NCBI GenBank assembly: GCA_023229545.1 | Contig: JALNZB010000022.1 | Coordinates: forward strand, 1-53,829 | DNA: 53,829 bases | From: Sulfuritalea sp. | GTDB lineage: Bacteria > Pseudomonadota > Gammaproteobacteria > Burkholderiales > Rhodocyclaceae | Direction of reading: 5' to 3' | In this document: positions 17,603 through 31,297 of the stretch, in pieces | How the letters are laid out: every line of letters begins with the position of its first letter | How positions within the stretch are numbered: the stretch's first letter is position 1 | Position numbers and translations under genes: made by a program | The notes under the pieces: model-generated | What the model was told of the DNA's origin: nothing | Database searches by the model: none | Seen by the model: only the letters and a program-made list of their open reading frames with translations

Positions 17603-18112
17603 CTACTTGTCGCTATCCGCAATCCAATGCCCGGACTTGCCGCCGGCTTTTTCCAGCAGGCGAATGTCCTCGATGACCATGGCGCGATCCACGGCCTTGC
17701 ACATGTCATAGACGGTCAGCAGGCCGATGGAAACGGCGGTGAGCGCCTCCATCTCGACGCCGGTGCGGCCGACGGTTTCGGCCGTGACATCGATCGTCAC
17801 GCGATAACGGCTGGCATCGAGCGTGAGTTCGGCGGCGACGCGGGTGAGAGCAAGCGGATGGCATAAAGGAATCAGGTCGGAAGTGCGCTTGGCGGCCTGA
17901 ATCGCCGCGATGCGCGCGATGCCCAGCACGTCGCCCTTCTTGGCCGAACCGCTTTCGATCAGGGCGAAGGTGGCCGGGGCCATGCGGATGTGGCCTTGCG
18001 CCCTGGCGACGCGGGTGGTCTCGGTTTTGGCGCCGACATCGACCATGTGCGCCTGGCCGGCGGCATCGAAATGGGTCAGCGGTCCGGCGGCGGGTTTATG
18101 CGATGGCTTCAT
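17603..18112 (-). CDS. moaC: cyclic pyranopterin monophosphate synthase MoaC
   Basis: MoaC acts with MoaA in the first step of molybdenum cofactor synthesis, forming cPMP from the GTP-derived intermediate. The 169-residue protein has the family motifs LTHFDAAGQAHMVDV near the start, KRTSDLIPLCHPL in the middle and GVEMEALTAVSIGLLTVYDMCKAVD with the catalytic region near the end. I prefer the ATG at 18112 to the GTG at 18127. It stands alone here, without other moa genes, and diverges from the BepA-like gene 48 bases away. Confidence 0.95.
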   Translation of the reverse strand: MKPSHKPAAGPLTHFDAAGQAHMVDVGAKTETTRVARAQGHIRMAPATFALIESGSAKKGDVLGIARIAAIQAAKRTSDLIPLCHPLALTRVAAELTLDASRYRVTIDVTAETVGRTGVEMEALTAVSIGLLTVYDMCKAVDRAMVIEDIRLLEKAGGKSGHWIADSDK

Positions 18113-18160
18113 GAAATACCCTGTCACAACTGGTTTTTACGGAGTCGCTATCATAGCGGT

Positions 18161-19627
18161 ATGAAACCGCATTCGCTCAGCCTCGCCCTGATACTTTGTT
18201 TCGGCGTCCTCGTCGCACCGCCGCTGTCGGTGGCCGAAGGTCTGCCCGATCTGGGCGAAGCGGCGCAAGCCGAGTTCTCGCCGGCGATGGAACGTCGCAT
18301 CGGCGAGTCGATCATGCTTGAAATCCGCCGCGACCCGGCTTGGCTGGACGATCCCGAGATCAACAGCTATCTCAACCGGCTCGGCAACCGGCTCGCTGCG
18401 CAGAGCGAGCAGGCGCGGCAGGAGTTCGAGTTCTTTGCGCTGCGCGATTCCACGCTCAACGCCTTTGCCATGCCCGGCGGCTACATCGGCGTGCATAGCG
18501 GACTGATTCTCGCGGCGGCTTCCGAATCGGAACTGGCCTCGGTGCTGGCGCACGAAATCTCCCATGTCACCCAGCACCATCTGGCGCGCCTCATCAACAA
18601 GTCGGGACAGGGCCAGGTGACGAGCATGTTGGCGCTGGCGGTGGCGATTCTCGCCGCGCGCAGCAGTCCCGATCTGGCGGTGGGCGCCGCCATGGCCGGG
18701 CAGGGTGCGGCGATTCAGAATCAGTTGAACTACTCGCGCGATTTTGAACGCGAGGCGGATCGTATCGGTCTGGGCCTGCTGGAGCGCTCCGCTTTCGACA
18801 TTCGTGACATGGGCAGTTTCTTCGAGCGTTTGCAGAAGTTCGGTCGTCTCTACGAAAACAACGCCCCCGGCTATTTGCGCACGCACCCGCTGACCACCGA
18901 ACGTCTCGCCGACATGGGCAACCGGATACAGGGACGGCCTTACAAGCAGGTGGCGGATTCGCTCGATTTCCAGTTGGTGCGGGCCAAGCTGCGCGCGCAG
19001 AACGGCACGTCGCGCGATGCGGTGACGGAATTCGAGACCCGTCTCAAGGATCGCAGCTTCGCCGGCAGTGAAGCGGCCATGCGCTACGGCCTGGCCCAGG
19101 CCCGCATCCGCGATGGCAATCTGGGCGCGGCGGAGACCGAGTTGAACGAGGTGCGGCGTATAAAGGCAGTGTCGCCCATGATCGAGACGCTCGCGGCGCA
19201 GCTGCGCCTGAAGCAGGGCGATGCCCCGGCAGCGGTGAAGATTCTGCGCGACGCGCAACCGCGTTTTCCGCAGGAACGCGCCATCGCCTACGGCCTGGTG
19301 GAAGCGCTGCACGAGGCCCGATTGCCGGCGGATGCGATCAAGGTTACCGAAACCGATCTGCTGAGTTATCCGTCGGATGCAAAGATGCATGCCTTGCAGG
19401 CGAAGACTTATTCGCTGCTCGGCAAGCGTCTGCAACAGCATCGCGCGCAGGGTGAAGCCTATGCCCTGCTGGGCCAGGTTGCGGCGGCGGCGGAACAGTT
19501 CGAGTTGGCGCAAAAGGCCGGCGACGGCAATTTCTACGAGCAGTCGCAGGTGGATACGCGGCTGCGCGAGTTGAAGAAACGCATGGCCGATGACGCCAAG
19601 CGGGCCAAGGAAGCCAAACAGAAGTAG
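18161..19627 (+). CDS. bepA: periplasmic M48 metalloprotease, BepA-like
   Basis: BepA-type proteases assist or degrade outer-membrane proteins such as LptD. The 488-residue protein starts with a signal peptide (ALILCFGVLVAPPLSVAEG, residues 9-27). It carries the zinc motif H131-E-I-S-H135, preceded by AFAMPGGYIGVHSGLI, with the third ligand Glu in DFEREADRIGL. A C-terminal half with TPR-like helices (about 320-470) follows. The ATG at 18161 is the start that gives the signal peptide; the frame is open upstream. It is followed 8 bases later by the NorQ-type gene. Confidence 0.92.
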   Translation: MKPHSLSLALILCFGVLVAPPLSVAEGLPDLGEAAQAEFSPAMERRIGESIMLEIRRDPAWLDDPEINSYLNRLGNRLAAQSEQARQEFEFFALRDSTLNAFAMPGGYIGVHSGLILAAASESELASVLAHEISHVTQHHLARLINKSGQGQVTSMLALAVAILAARSSPDLAVGAAMAGQGAAIQNQLNYSRDFEREADRIGLGLLERSAFDIRDMGSFFERLQKFGRLYENNAPGYLRTHPLTTERLADMGNRIQGRPYKQVADSLDFQLVRAKLRAQNGTSRDAVTEFETRLKDRSFAGSEAAMRYGLAQARIRDGNLGAAETELNEVRRIKAVSPMIETLAAQLRLKQGDAPAAVKILRDAQPRFPQERAIAYGLVEALHEARLPADAIKVTETDLLSYPSDAKMHALQAKTYSLLGKRLQQHRAQGEAYALLGQVAAAAEQFELAQKAGDGNFYEQSQVDTRLRELKKRMADDAKRAKEAKQK

Positions 19628-19635
19628 GCGCTGAC

Positions 19636-20487
19636 ATGGACGCACCCAAACCCTCCGCGCGGGCCGCTGTCCGCGCCGACGTTCGCAATCTCGCCACACC
19701 GCTGGTGCGCTTCGACAACGAGCCTTATTACCAAACCATCGGCGACGAACTCACCGTATTCGAGGCCGCCGCCAGAAGCTGCCTGCCAGTGATGTTGAAA
19801 GGTCCGACCGGTTGCGGCAAGACGCGCTTTGTCGAGCACATGGCCTGGCGGCTGAAGAGGCCGCTGGTCACGGTGGCCTGCCACGACGACCTCACCACCG
19901 CCGATCTGGTGGGGCGCTACCTCATCGTCGGCGATGAAACCGTCTGGATGGACGGGCCGCTCACGGCGGCCGTGCGTGCCGGCGCGATCTGCTATCTGGA
20001 CGAGATCGTCGAGGCGCGCAAGGACACCACCGTGGTGATTCATCCGCTCACCGATTCGCGTCGCGCGCTGCCGGTCGAGAAGCATGGCGAATACATTGAG
20101 GCGCCGCCGGACTTCATGCTGGTGATTTCCTACAACCCCGGCTACCAGAGCGTGTTGAAGGAAATGAAACCAAGCACGCGGCAGCGTTTTGTGGCGCTGG
20201 ATTTCGACTATCCGGAAGCTGAAATCGAAGCGCGCATCGTGACCCACGAAGGCGGTGTAGATATCGATACGGCAAAGAAGCTGGTCAAGCTGGGCCAGCT
20301 GACGCGCAAGCTGAAAGGCGCCGGGCTCGACGAAGGCGCCGGCACGCGCCTGCTGGTGCATGCCGCGCAACTGATTGCCAACGGCATGGACGCGGCAACC
20401 GCCTGCACTGCCGCCATCGCCCGCCCGCTGGCCGACGAAACCGACACCCGCGACGCGCTCGACGACCTGATACGCGCCGTTTTTTGA
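19636..20487 (+). CDS. norQ: CbbQ/NirQ/NorQ-family MoxR AAA+ ATPase
   Basis: This 283-residue MoxR-type AAA+ ATPase has Walker A GPTGCGKT at 56-63, Walker B CYLDEIVEARKD near 116, and a C-terminal CbbQ domain. The family activates metalloenzymes together with a VWA partner: NorQ/NorD inserts non-haem iron into nitric oxide reductase, and CbbQ/CbbO reactivates RuBisCO. The next gene, 6 bases downstream, is that VWA partner. Neither norCB nor RuBisCO genes lie in the window, so the client is not shown. The symbol is for the family. Confidence 0.88.
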   Translation: MDAPKPSARAAVRADVRNLATPLVRFDNEPYYQTIGDELTVFEAAARSCLPVMLKGPTGCGKTRFVEHMAWRLKRPLVTVACHDDLTTADLVGRYLIVGDETVWMDGPLTAAVRAGAICYLDEIVEARKDTTVVIHPLTDSRRALPVEKHGEYIEAPPDFMLVISYNPGYQSVLKEMKPSTRQRFVALDFDYPEAEIEARIVTHEGGVDIDTAKKLVKLGQLTRKLKGAGLDEGAGTRLLVHAAQLIANGMDAATACTAAIARPLADETDTRDALDDLIRAVF

Positions 20488-20493
20488 ATTGTC

Positions 20494-22560
20494 ATGAGCG
20501 AACGCAAGCTTTTCGCTCACGAACTCGAAGCGCGGCTGGATGAATTGCTGCTGCTTTCCTTGCGCCAGCGTTCGGCGGAGGAGCCGGCGGCGCTGCTCGA
20601 AGTCCTGCCGCGCCAGATGCAGGAGCGCGTGCTGCACTGGACAGGTGTCGCGGCGCAAACCTCGGGCGATCTCGGCTGGCTGATCGCATCGCTGGCCGCG
20701 GAGCAGGCCGCCAGCCTCGGGCCGCATGTCGACGATTGGGCGCGCGCCGGCTTCGACGCCCATGACCGCAGCGGACTGGCCGCCGCGCGCACGGCGATGA
20801 ACGAGTTTGCCGCAGCGCACTTGGGCAGCGCGTCGCGCTTGCCGGACAGCGTTTCATTCGACGCGATCGAAGGCCGCCTGTCGCGTTTTCTGCATGCGCT
20901 GGAAGGCCGGCCGCTCAGGCTGGTCAGCGGGCCGACGGCGTGGACCGATAGCGAAACCCTGTGGTTGCCGGAGCGGCTCGACATGGCAACCGACGTTGTG
21001 GGCAATCGCCTGATCTACAAGGCCATGGCCGCGCTGCTTTGGGCGCAAACGCGCTACGGCACCTTCAACATCGATCCCGAGCCGGAACTGGAACTCTGGC
21101 CCGAGCGCGGACAGGCGCTGGCGTGGTTCGCCCTGTTCGAGGCCATGCGGCTCGAAGCCTGCATCGGCGTCGAACTGCCTGGCCTCGCCGTCGAGATCGC
21201 CGGGCTGCGCGGGCCGTGGCCGGCGGATCTGGCGGCAGCGGCGACTAATCTGGCGCGACCCGCTGCGACGGTGGCCGACAGCCTCGCCTGCATGGCCGAG
21301 TTGCGAAGAGTCGGCGCTGGCGAGACGCCGAATTTCCCGCATATTGGCGCGCTTGACCCGGTCGCCGCCCGCCGTGTGCGCGCGGCGCGCATCGTGCGCG
21401 AAACGGCGGTGCTGCGACGCGCCCTCAAGGTGCTGCGCGGCACGGGTCCGAATGGGGCCGACGCGAACAAGCCCGAATACCCGCCGCTGGCGGCGGAAAG
21501 TGAACCGCAGGCGGTCGATCCGCAGTCCGAACTGCTCAGTCTGCCGCCCCCGGCCCAGGCCGCAGCAAGATCGCTGATGCAGGATCTCGGCGAGATTCCG
21601 CCGGAAGCCCTGCATCCGGCGGGACCGGGCGCGTGGCAGGCAGTCGATGGCGTCGAACCCCCGAAGGACGCTTCATGCACCGTCCAACCCGACGCCTTCT
21701 ATGATGAATGGGACTACCGGCGCGCGGCATGGCGGCGCGACTGGTGTCATCTGTATGAAATGAAGGCGCCGGTCGGCGATGCCGAATGGGTCGATGAGGT
21801 GCGCACTCGTCATGCCCACCTGATCCGCAGCATCCGTCGCCGTTTCGAGGCTTTGCGCGGCGAGGACAAGCCCCAGCGGCGCCAGTTCGACGGCGAGGAA
21901 ATCGATCTCGACGCGCAGGTGGAAGCCCGCGCCGACCGGCTGAGCGGGGCCGAGCCATCGCCGCGCCTGTTCATCCATCGCCGCCGCGTCGAGCGGTCAT
22001 TGGCCGTGATGTTCATGGTCGACATGAGCGGTTCGACCAAGGGCTGGGTCAATGACGCCGAGCGCGAATCGCTGGTGCTGCTGTGCGAGGCCATCGAAGC
22101 GCTGGGCGATCGCTATGCGATCTACGGCTTTTCAGGCTGGACGCGCACGCACTGCGACATCTATCCGGTGAAGCGCTTTACCGACCGCTATGACGTTGCC
22201 ACCCGCAGCCGCATCGCCGGCATTGAGGCCAGGGATTACACCCGCATGGGCGTCGCGGTGCGCCACCTCTCCAGCCTGCTGATGCGTCAGAACCCCCGCC
22301 ACAAGCTGCTGGTGACGCTGTCCGACGGTCGGCCCGACGACTTCAGCGACGAATACCGCAGCCGCTACGGTATCGAGGACACCCGTCACGCGCTGCTCGA
22401 AGCGCGCGAGAAGGGTATCCGCAGCTACTGCGTCACCATCGATCGCCACGGCGCCGACTACCTGCCGCAGCTCTATGGCCCGGCGCATTATTCGGTGATC
22501 GACGACGCGAAAAAGCTGCCACGGAAGATCGCCGAGATTTATCGCAAGCTGACGGCCTGA
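20494..22560 (+). CDS. norD: NorD/CbbO-type VWA-domain protein
   Basis: This is the partner of the upstream AAA+ ATPase, 688 residues. The C-terminal von Willebrand A domain (about 490-688) has an intact MIDAS (MVDMSGSTKGW, D-x-S-x-S), T-R-M-G-V-A-V-R-H and SDGRPDDFSD. The N-terminal 450 residues are helical, Ala/Leu-rich and typical of NorD/CbbO. In the known pairs this subunit recruits the ATPase ring to the target metalloenzyme. A copy of the dispersed repeat (21309-21330) lies in frame here and encodes RVGAGETP. The linker at about 320-370 is Pro/Glu-rich. Confidence 0.88.
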   Translation: MSERKLFAHELEARLDELLLLSLRQRSAEEPAALLEVLPRQMQERVLHWTGVAAQTSGDLGWLIASLAAEQAASLGPHVDDWARAGFDAHDRSGLAAARTAMNEFAAAHLGSASRLPDSVSFDAIEGRLSRFLHALEGRPLRLVSGPTAWTDSETLWLPERLDMATDVVGNRLIYKAMAALLWAQTRYGTFNIDPEPELELWPERGQALAWFALFEAMRLEACIGVELPGLAVEIAGLRGPWPADLAAAATNLARPAATVADSLACMAELRRVGAGETPNFPHIGALDPVAARRVRAARIVRETAVLRRALKVLRGTGPNGADANKPEYPPLAAESEPQAVDPQSELLSLPPPAQAAARSLMQDLGEIPPEALHPAGPGAWQAVDGVEPPKDASCTVQPDAFYDEWDYRRAAWRRDWCHLYEMKAPVGDAEWVDEVRTRHAHLIRSIRRRFEALRGEDKPQRRQFDGEEIDLDAQVEARADRLSGAEPSPRLFIHRRRVERSLAVMFMVDMSGSTKGWVNDAERESLVLLCEAIEALGDRYAIYGFSGWTRTHCDIYPVKRFTDRYDVATRSRIAGIEARDYTRMGVAVRHLSSLLMRQNPRHKLLVTLSDGRPDDFSDEYRSRYGIEDTRHALLEAREKGIRSYCVTIDRHGADYLPQLYGPAHYSVIDDAKKLPRKIAEIYRKLTA
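21309..21330 (+). repeat. dispersed GTCGGCG repeat, copy 3, inside norD
   Basis: AGTCGGCGCTGGCG followed by AGACGCCG lies within the NorD-type coding region. It is in frame and read as RVGAGETP. Confidence 0.7.
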
Positions 22561-22591
22561 ACCCAGGAGTTTGCGCCGACGCCAGCCGATT

Positions 22592-26379
<3,788 letters not shown>

Positions 26380-26383
<4 letters not shown>

Positions 26384-29028
26384 GCCCCATCCTCCGGACG
26401 AGGCGTGCCTTCCTGCCGCCCCTGGCGACGCAGTTCGTAGTGGCGGAAGGCGTCGCGCACCGTTGCCAGCAATTCGTTGTCTTCCCACGGCTTGGTCAGA
26501 AAGCAGAACAGTTCGCCGCGGTTGACGGCGCTGGTCACCGCCGCGAGGTCGGTATAACCGGAAAGCATCATGCGCACGACGCCAGGATACATGTCCCGCA
26601 CCTTGCCTAGCAGCTCGCCGCCATTCATCTCTGGCATCCGCGCGTCGGAGATGACGACGCCGACTTGGTTGCTGGCCAACAGGTCGAGGGCCTCCCGGCC
26701 ACCGCCGGCGATCAAAAGTTTGTAGCCCTCGCGGCGGAACAGGCGCTGCAGCGAGGACAGAATTCCCGGCTCGTCGTCGACCAGCAGCAGCGTCTGGCGC
26801 GGCAGTTGTTCATCTCCCGAAAACTCCAGCTTGCGGCACTCGCGCAGGAGTTGCTCGAACTCGGTCGCCAGCACCGCCTGGCTGAAATAGTAGCCCTGCA
26901 TTTCGTCGCAGCCGCGGCGGCGCAGGAAGTTGAGCTGGGCCTCGGTTTCCACGCCCTCGGCAATCACCGAAAGCTTCAGGCTGTGCCCCAGCGAAACGAT
27001 CGCCAGGGCGATGGCGGCGCTGTTGGCGTCGTGGGTGATGTCGCGCACGAAAGACTGGTCGATTTTCAGGCGATCGATGGCAAAACGCTTGAGATAGTTG
27101 AGCGAGGAAAAGCCGGTGCCGAAGTCATCTATCGACAGGGTGATCGACAGTCCCTTGAGCTGTTCGGTAGCGCGGATGAAGGCTTCGGCATCGGCCATGA
27201 CCATGCTTTCGGTCAGTTCCAGTTCGAGGTAGTTGGCGGCAAGCCCGGTTTCCGCCAGAATGCCGGCTGCCAGCTTGACCACGTCCTGCGCGGCAAACTG
27301 GCGGGCCGACATGTTCACCGCCATCGTCACCGGCGCCAGCCCGGCATCCTGCCAAGCCTTGTTCTGCGCACAGGCGGAACGCAACACCCATTCCCCGAGC
27401 GGCAGGATAAGACCGTTGTCCTCGGTCAGAGCGATGAATTCGCTTGGCATTACCAGCCCGCGTTCCGGGTGCTGCCAGCGTACCAGCGCTTCGGCGCCGA
27501 TGATTTCGCCGGTGCGCAAGCTCAACTGGGGCTGGAAATAGACCACGAACTCGCCCCGCTCCAGGGCGCGACGCAGTCCGTTCTCCATGCTCAGACGTTC
27601 CAGCGAGCGCGCGTTCATTTCGGCTGCGTAAAAATTGTAGCGATCGCCGCCCGCCGCCTTGGCCCGGAACATTGCGGCGGCGCCGTTCTTCAACAGCGTG
27701 TCGGTGTCTTCGCCGTCTCTCGGGAAAATGGCAATGCCAATGCTGCCGGTGAGAAAGAACTCATGTTCGCCGATCCTGAACGGGGGAATCAGCGTCTGCA
27801 GCAGCGGTTGCGCCAATTGACCCGCCGCATCGGTTTCGGTGCCCTCGGCCACCAGTACGAACTCGTCGCCATCGAGGCGAGCCAGCGTGTCCATCTTGCC
27901 CACCCGCTCGCCAAGACGCACCGCGACCTGGCGCAGCACCTGATCACCGGCGCCGTGGCCGAGGCTGTCATTGATGCTCTTGAAGCGATCGAGATTCAGG
28001 GTGAGGACGACCAGTTCCCCGTCTTCTTCGCGGCGCTGGTCGATCAGGCGGGCGAGGCGGTCGTTGAGCAGGTTGCGGTTGGGCAGCCCGGTCAGGTCGT
28101 CGTAATTCGACTTGCGCTCAAGCTGCTCTAGGTAGCGCTTGCGCTCGCTGACATCCTGCAAGGTCACGACGGATCCGTTTCGCTTGCCGTCCTCGACGAT
28201 TGGCGTACAGGACAACTCCAGCGTCACCGGGTTGCCATCCTTGCGGCGGAAAGTTTCCTCGTGCCTGCCAATCCCGACGCCGGCCGCGCAGGAGGTCATC
28301 GGGCAGTTGCAGCCGGGACGCCGGTCGCCATCCTTGTCGGCGGTGAAGAATATCTCGCGGGCATGACGTCCCGACAAATCATCGCGCTCGTAACCCAGCA
28401 GGGAAGCCGCGGCGGGGTTTACGAAATTGATGATGCCCTTGGCGTCGACGCCGAAGATGCCTTCCGCCGCAGAACTCAGGACCAGTTCGCGCTGGTGGTT
28501 GAGCAGCGCCTGGGTGCGCTCGGCCTCATCCCGGATGCGCTCGGTCTCGGCCACGCGGCGGGCCACCTCGGCCTCCAGATATCGATTCTGGTCCTTGAGC
28601 CACTCGCGGGCGCGATAGACCTCAAGCTGCGTGCGAACCCGGGCCACCACGACCTCGGGTTGAATCGGCTTTGGAATATAGTCGGCGGCGCCCTGGCTCA
28701 AGCCACGAACAACGTCATCGGGATCGCCGAGAGCGGTCAGGAATATCACCGGAATGTTCCGGGTCAGGTCGTTTTCCCCCAGCAGGCGGAGCACTTCAAA
28801 GCCGTCCATCTCGGGCATCATCACGTCGAGCAGGATCAGCGACGGCAGCGGCTCTTGAACGGCATAGCGCAAGGCGACGGCCCCCGAGTTGGCGGCCTTG
28901 ACCTCGTAGCCCTCGTCGCGCAACAAGACGCCCAGCACGCCGAGGTTTTCCGGCATGTCGTCGACGATAAGAATAGTCGTGGGCCGGACTGCGTCTGAAA
29001 GTCCGGACCCGGCAGAGCGATCATCCAT
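26380..29028 (-). CDS. REC-PAS-GGDEF-EAL-REC cyclic di-GMP signalling protein
   Basis: This 882-residue protein has an N-terminal receiver (phospho-Asp D68), a coiled coil (about 135-185), a PAS domain (about 185-300), GGDEF (about 305-465), EAL (about 480-730) and a second receiver (about 755-870, DARMPEMNG). The diguanylate cyclase motif is DGDEF at 386-390 rather than GGDEF, so cyclase activity may be weak or lost. EAL (513-515) and DDFGTG are intact, which favours phosphodiesterase activity. The PAS domain carries an unusual C240-x-C242-x4-C247 cluster. The gene is coupled to the downstream hybrid kinase by a 4-base overlap. AAGG lies 9 to 10 bases upstream of the ATG. Confidence 0.93.
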
Positions 29029-29139
29029 ATCGAACTACCTTCATCATGGCTCGTATCGAGCGTTCCCCCGCAGTGTCGCCAACAACCCGTTGCCATTATG
29101 CTGCAATTGTTTCGGACACGGGGCGGATGCCGCTGCGCT

Positions 29140-29161
29140 CGCCGTGTCGCCAGCGCCGACT
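29140..29161 (-). repeat. dispersed GTCGGCG repeat, copy 4
   Basis: The minus-strand core is AGTCGGCGCTGGCG followed by ACACGGCG. It lies in the 253-base gap between the GGDEF/EAL gene and htpG, 50 bases upstream of the htpG promoter. Confidence 0.78.
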
Positions 29162-29210
29162 TTCTGGCCGGCTATTTGCGCCTGCCCGGCAAGGCGCGGA
29201 TTCCCTCACC

Positions 29211-29238
29211 CTTGAAACGGGCATCCGCGCCCCCATAT
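29211..29238 (+). promoter_or_regulatory. sigma-32 heat-shock promoter of htpG
   Basis: CTTGAAA, a 13-base spacer and CCCCATAT match the RpoH consensus at every fixed position. It predicts a leader of about 37 bases before the ATG at 29282. Confidence 0.9.
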
Positions 29239-29281
29239 CGGCCTCCTGATCGTTGTTCGACGTTCCACAAGAGGATTCCCT

Positions 29282-31213
29282 ATGACCACTGACACCCAAA
29301 CCGCGCCAACTTCGCGCGAAACGCTCGGCTTCCAGACCGAGGTCAAGCAGCTTCTCAACCTGATGATCCACTCGCTGTACTCGAACCGCGAGATTTTCCT
29401 GCGCGAGCTGATATCCAATGCGTCCGATGCCTGCGACAAGCTGCGCTTCGAGGCGCTGCACAATGCCGGGCTGTTCGAGGGCGATTCGGACTTCCGGATT
29501 CGCGTCGCTTTCGACCCGGAAGCCAAGACCTTGACCATCGCCGACAACGGCGTCGGCATGAGTCGCGAGGAAGTGATCGCTAACTTGGGGACCATCGCCA
29601 AGTCCGGCACGCGCGAGTTTTTCTCGCAACTTTCCGGCGACCAGCAGAAGGACGCCAGCCTGATCGGCCAGTTCGGAGTCGGCTTCTATTCCTCGTTCAT
29701 CGTCGCCGACCGGGTAACGGTGCTGACCCGTCGCGCCGGGCTGGAAGCCAATCAGGGCGTGTGCTGGGAGTCCGAAGGCGCCGGCGAATTCACCATCGAG
29801 ATGACCGACCGCGCCGCGCGCGGAACCGAAATTACCCTGCATCTGAAGGAAGGCCAGGACGACCTGCTTTCCGGCTGGAAGCTGCGTTCCGTAATCCGCA
29901 AGTACTCCGACCACATCGTCCAGCCGATTGTGATGAAGAAGGAAGAGTGGAACGACGAGAAGAAGGCGCAGGTCGCCACCGACGAGGACGAAACCGTCAA
30001 CCAGGCCTCGGCGCTGTGGGCCAGATCGAAGAACGATATTACGGACGAGCAGTACAAGGAGTTCTACAAGCACGTCGGCCACGACTTCGAGGAACCGCTG
30101 ACGTGGACCCATGCCCGCGTCGAGGGCAAGACCGAGTACACGCAACTGCTGTATGTGCCGGCGCACGCGCCCTTCGACCTGTGGGACCGCAACGCCCGCC
30201 ACGGCGTCAAGCTGTATGTGCGTCGCGTCTTCATCATGGACGACGCCGAGCAGTTGATGCCCCTCTATCTGCGTTTCGTGCGCGGCGTGGTCGACTCCAA
30301 CGACCTGCCGCTCAACGTCTCGCGTGAAATACTTCAGGAATCGAAGGACATCGAGGCTATCCGCAACGGCTGCACCAAGAAGGTCCTCGGCATGCTGGCC
30401 GACCTGGCCAACAGCGAGGACGCCGCCGAGAAGGAAAAGTACGCCAGGTTCTGGGGCGAGTTCGGCAAGGTGCTCAAGGAAGGCATGGGCGAGGACCACG
30501 CCAACAAGGACAGGATCGCAGCGCTCTTGCGCTTCGCTTCGACCCAGGCCGATACGCCCGACGAGACCGTCTCGCTGGCCGACTACATCGCCCGCATGAA
30601 GCCGGAGCAGGAGAAGATCTACTACGTCACCGCCGAGACCTTCAACGCGGCGAAGAACAGCCCCCACCTCGAAGTCTTCCGCAAGAAGGGCATCGAGGTG
30701 ATCCTGCTCTCCGACCGCGTCGACGAATGGGTGGTATCGCACCTGAGCGAATTCGAGGGCAAGCAACTGGTCTCGGTGGCCAAGGGCGGGCTCGATCTGG
30801 GCAAGCTGGAAGACGAGGCCGAGAAGAAGGAACAGGAGTCCGCCGCCGGGGAATTCAAGGAACTCACCGAGAAGATCGGCAAGAGCCTCGGCGAGCGCGT
30901 CAAGGAAGTGCGCGTGACGCATCGCCTGACCGACAGCCCGGCCTGCCTGGTGGCGGATGAGCACGATGTCTCGGGCAACCTGGCGCGCATCCTCAAGGCG
31001 GCAGGGCAGAAGGCGCCGTCATCGAAGCCGATCCTTGAAATCAACCCGCATCATCCGGTGGTGCTGCGCCTCAAGTACGAAGACAAACGCTTCGACGACT
31101 GGGCCGCGGTGCTGTTCGACCAGGCGCTGCTGGCCGAAGGCGGCCAGCTCGACGACCCGGCGACCTTCGTCAAGCGCATGAACCAGTTGATGCTGGAGAT
31201 GAGCGGGGGCTGA
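29282..31213 (+). CDS. htpG: molecular chaperone HtpG (Hsp90)
   Basis: This is bacterial Hsp90, an ATP-dependent cytosolic chaperone that remodels client proteins with DnaK. The 643-residue protein is of normal length. The N-terminal GHKL ATPase has FLRELISNASDACDKLR, DNGVGM and GTIAKSGTREF. A GQFGVGFYS lid segment, the middle domain and the C-terminal dimerisation domain follow. The AGAGGA ribosome site is 8 bases before the ATG. It is preceded by a clear sigma-32 promoter. Confidence 0.97.
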   Translation: MTTDTQTAPTSRETLGFQTEVKQLLNLMIHSLYSNREIFLRELISNASDACDKLRFEALHNAGLFEGDSDFRIRVAFDPEAKTLTIADNGVGMSREEVIANLGTIAKSGTREFFSQLSGDQQKDASLIGQFGVGFYSSFIVADRVTVLTRRAGLEANQGVCWESEGAGEFTIEMTDRAARGTEITLHLKEGQDDLLSGWKLRSVIRKYSDHIVQPIVMKKEEWNDEKKAQVATDEDETVNQASALWARSKNDITDEQYKEFYKHVGHDFEEPLTWTHARVEGKTEYTQLLYVPAHAPFDLWDRNARHGVKLYVRRVFIMDDAEQLMPLYLRFVRGVVDSNDLPLNVSREILQESKDIEAIRNGCTKKVLGMLADLANSEDAAEKEKYARFWGEFGKVLKEGMGEDHANKDRIAALLRFASTQADTPDETVSLADYIARMKPEQEKIYYVTAETFNAAKNSPHLEVFRKKGIEVILLSDRVDEWVVSHLSEFEGKQLVSVAKGGLDLGKLEDEAEKKEQESAAGEFKELTEKIGKSLGERVKEVRVTHRLTDSPACLVADEHDVSGNLARILKAAGQKAPSSKPILEINPHHPVVLRLKYEDKRFDDWAAVLFDQALLAEGGQLDDPATFVKRMNQLMLEMSGG

Positions 31214-31244
31214 GCCGCCGTTTGGGCAAACCCGAGCCGCGCCC

Positions 31245-31297
31245 GCGGCGAATCGAAGCTTTCGCCGCGCACCTGCCGCTCAGCGCGGCAGGTGCGC
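31245..31297. terminator. two stacked hairpins between convergent htpG and oxyR
   Basis: An 8-bp stem (GCGGCGAA / TTCGCCGC, 31245-31268) is followed by a 13-bp perfect stem (GCGCACCTGCCGC / GCGGCAGGTGCGC, 31267-31297). The second reaches into the last codons of oxyR. There is no T-run, so termination is an inference from position. Confidence 0.5.
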
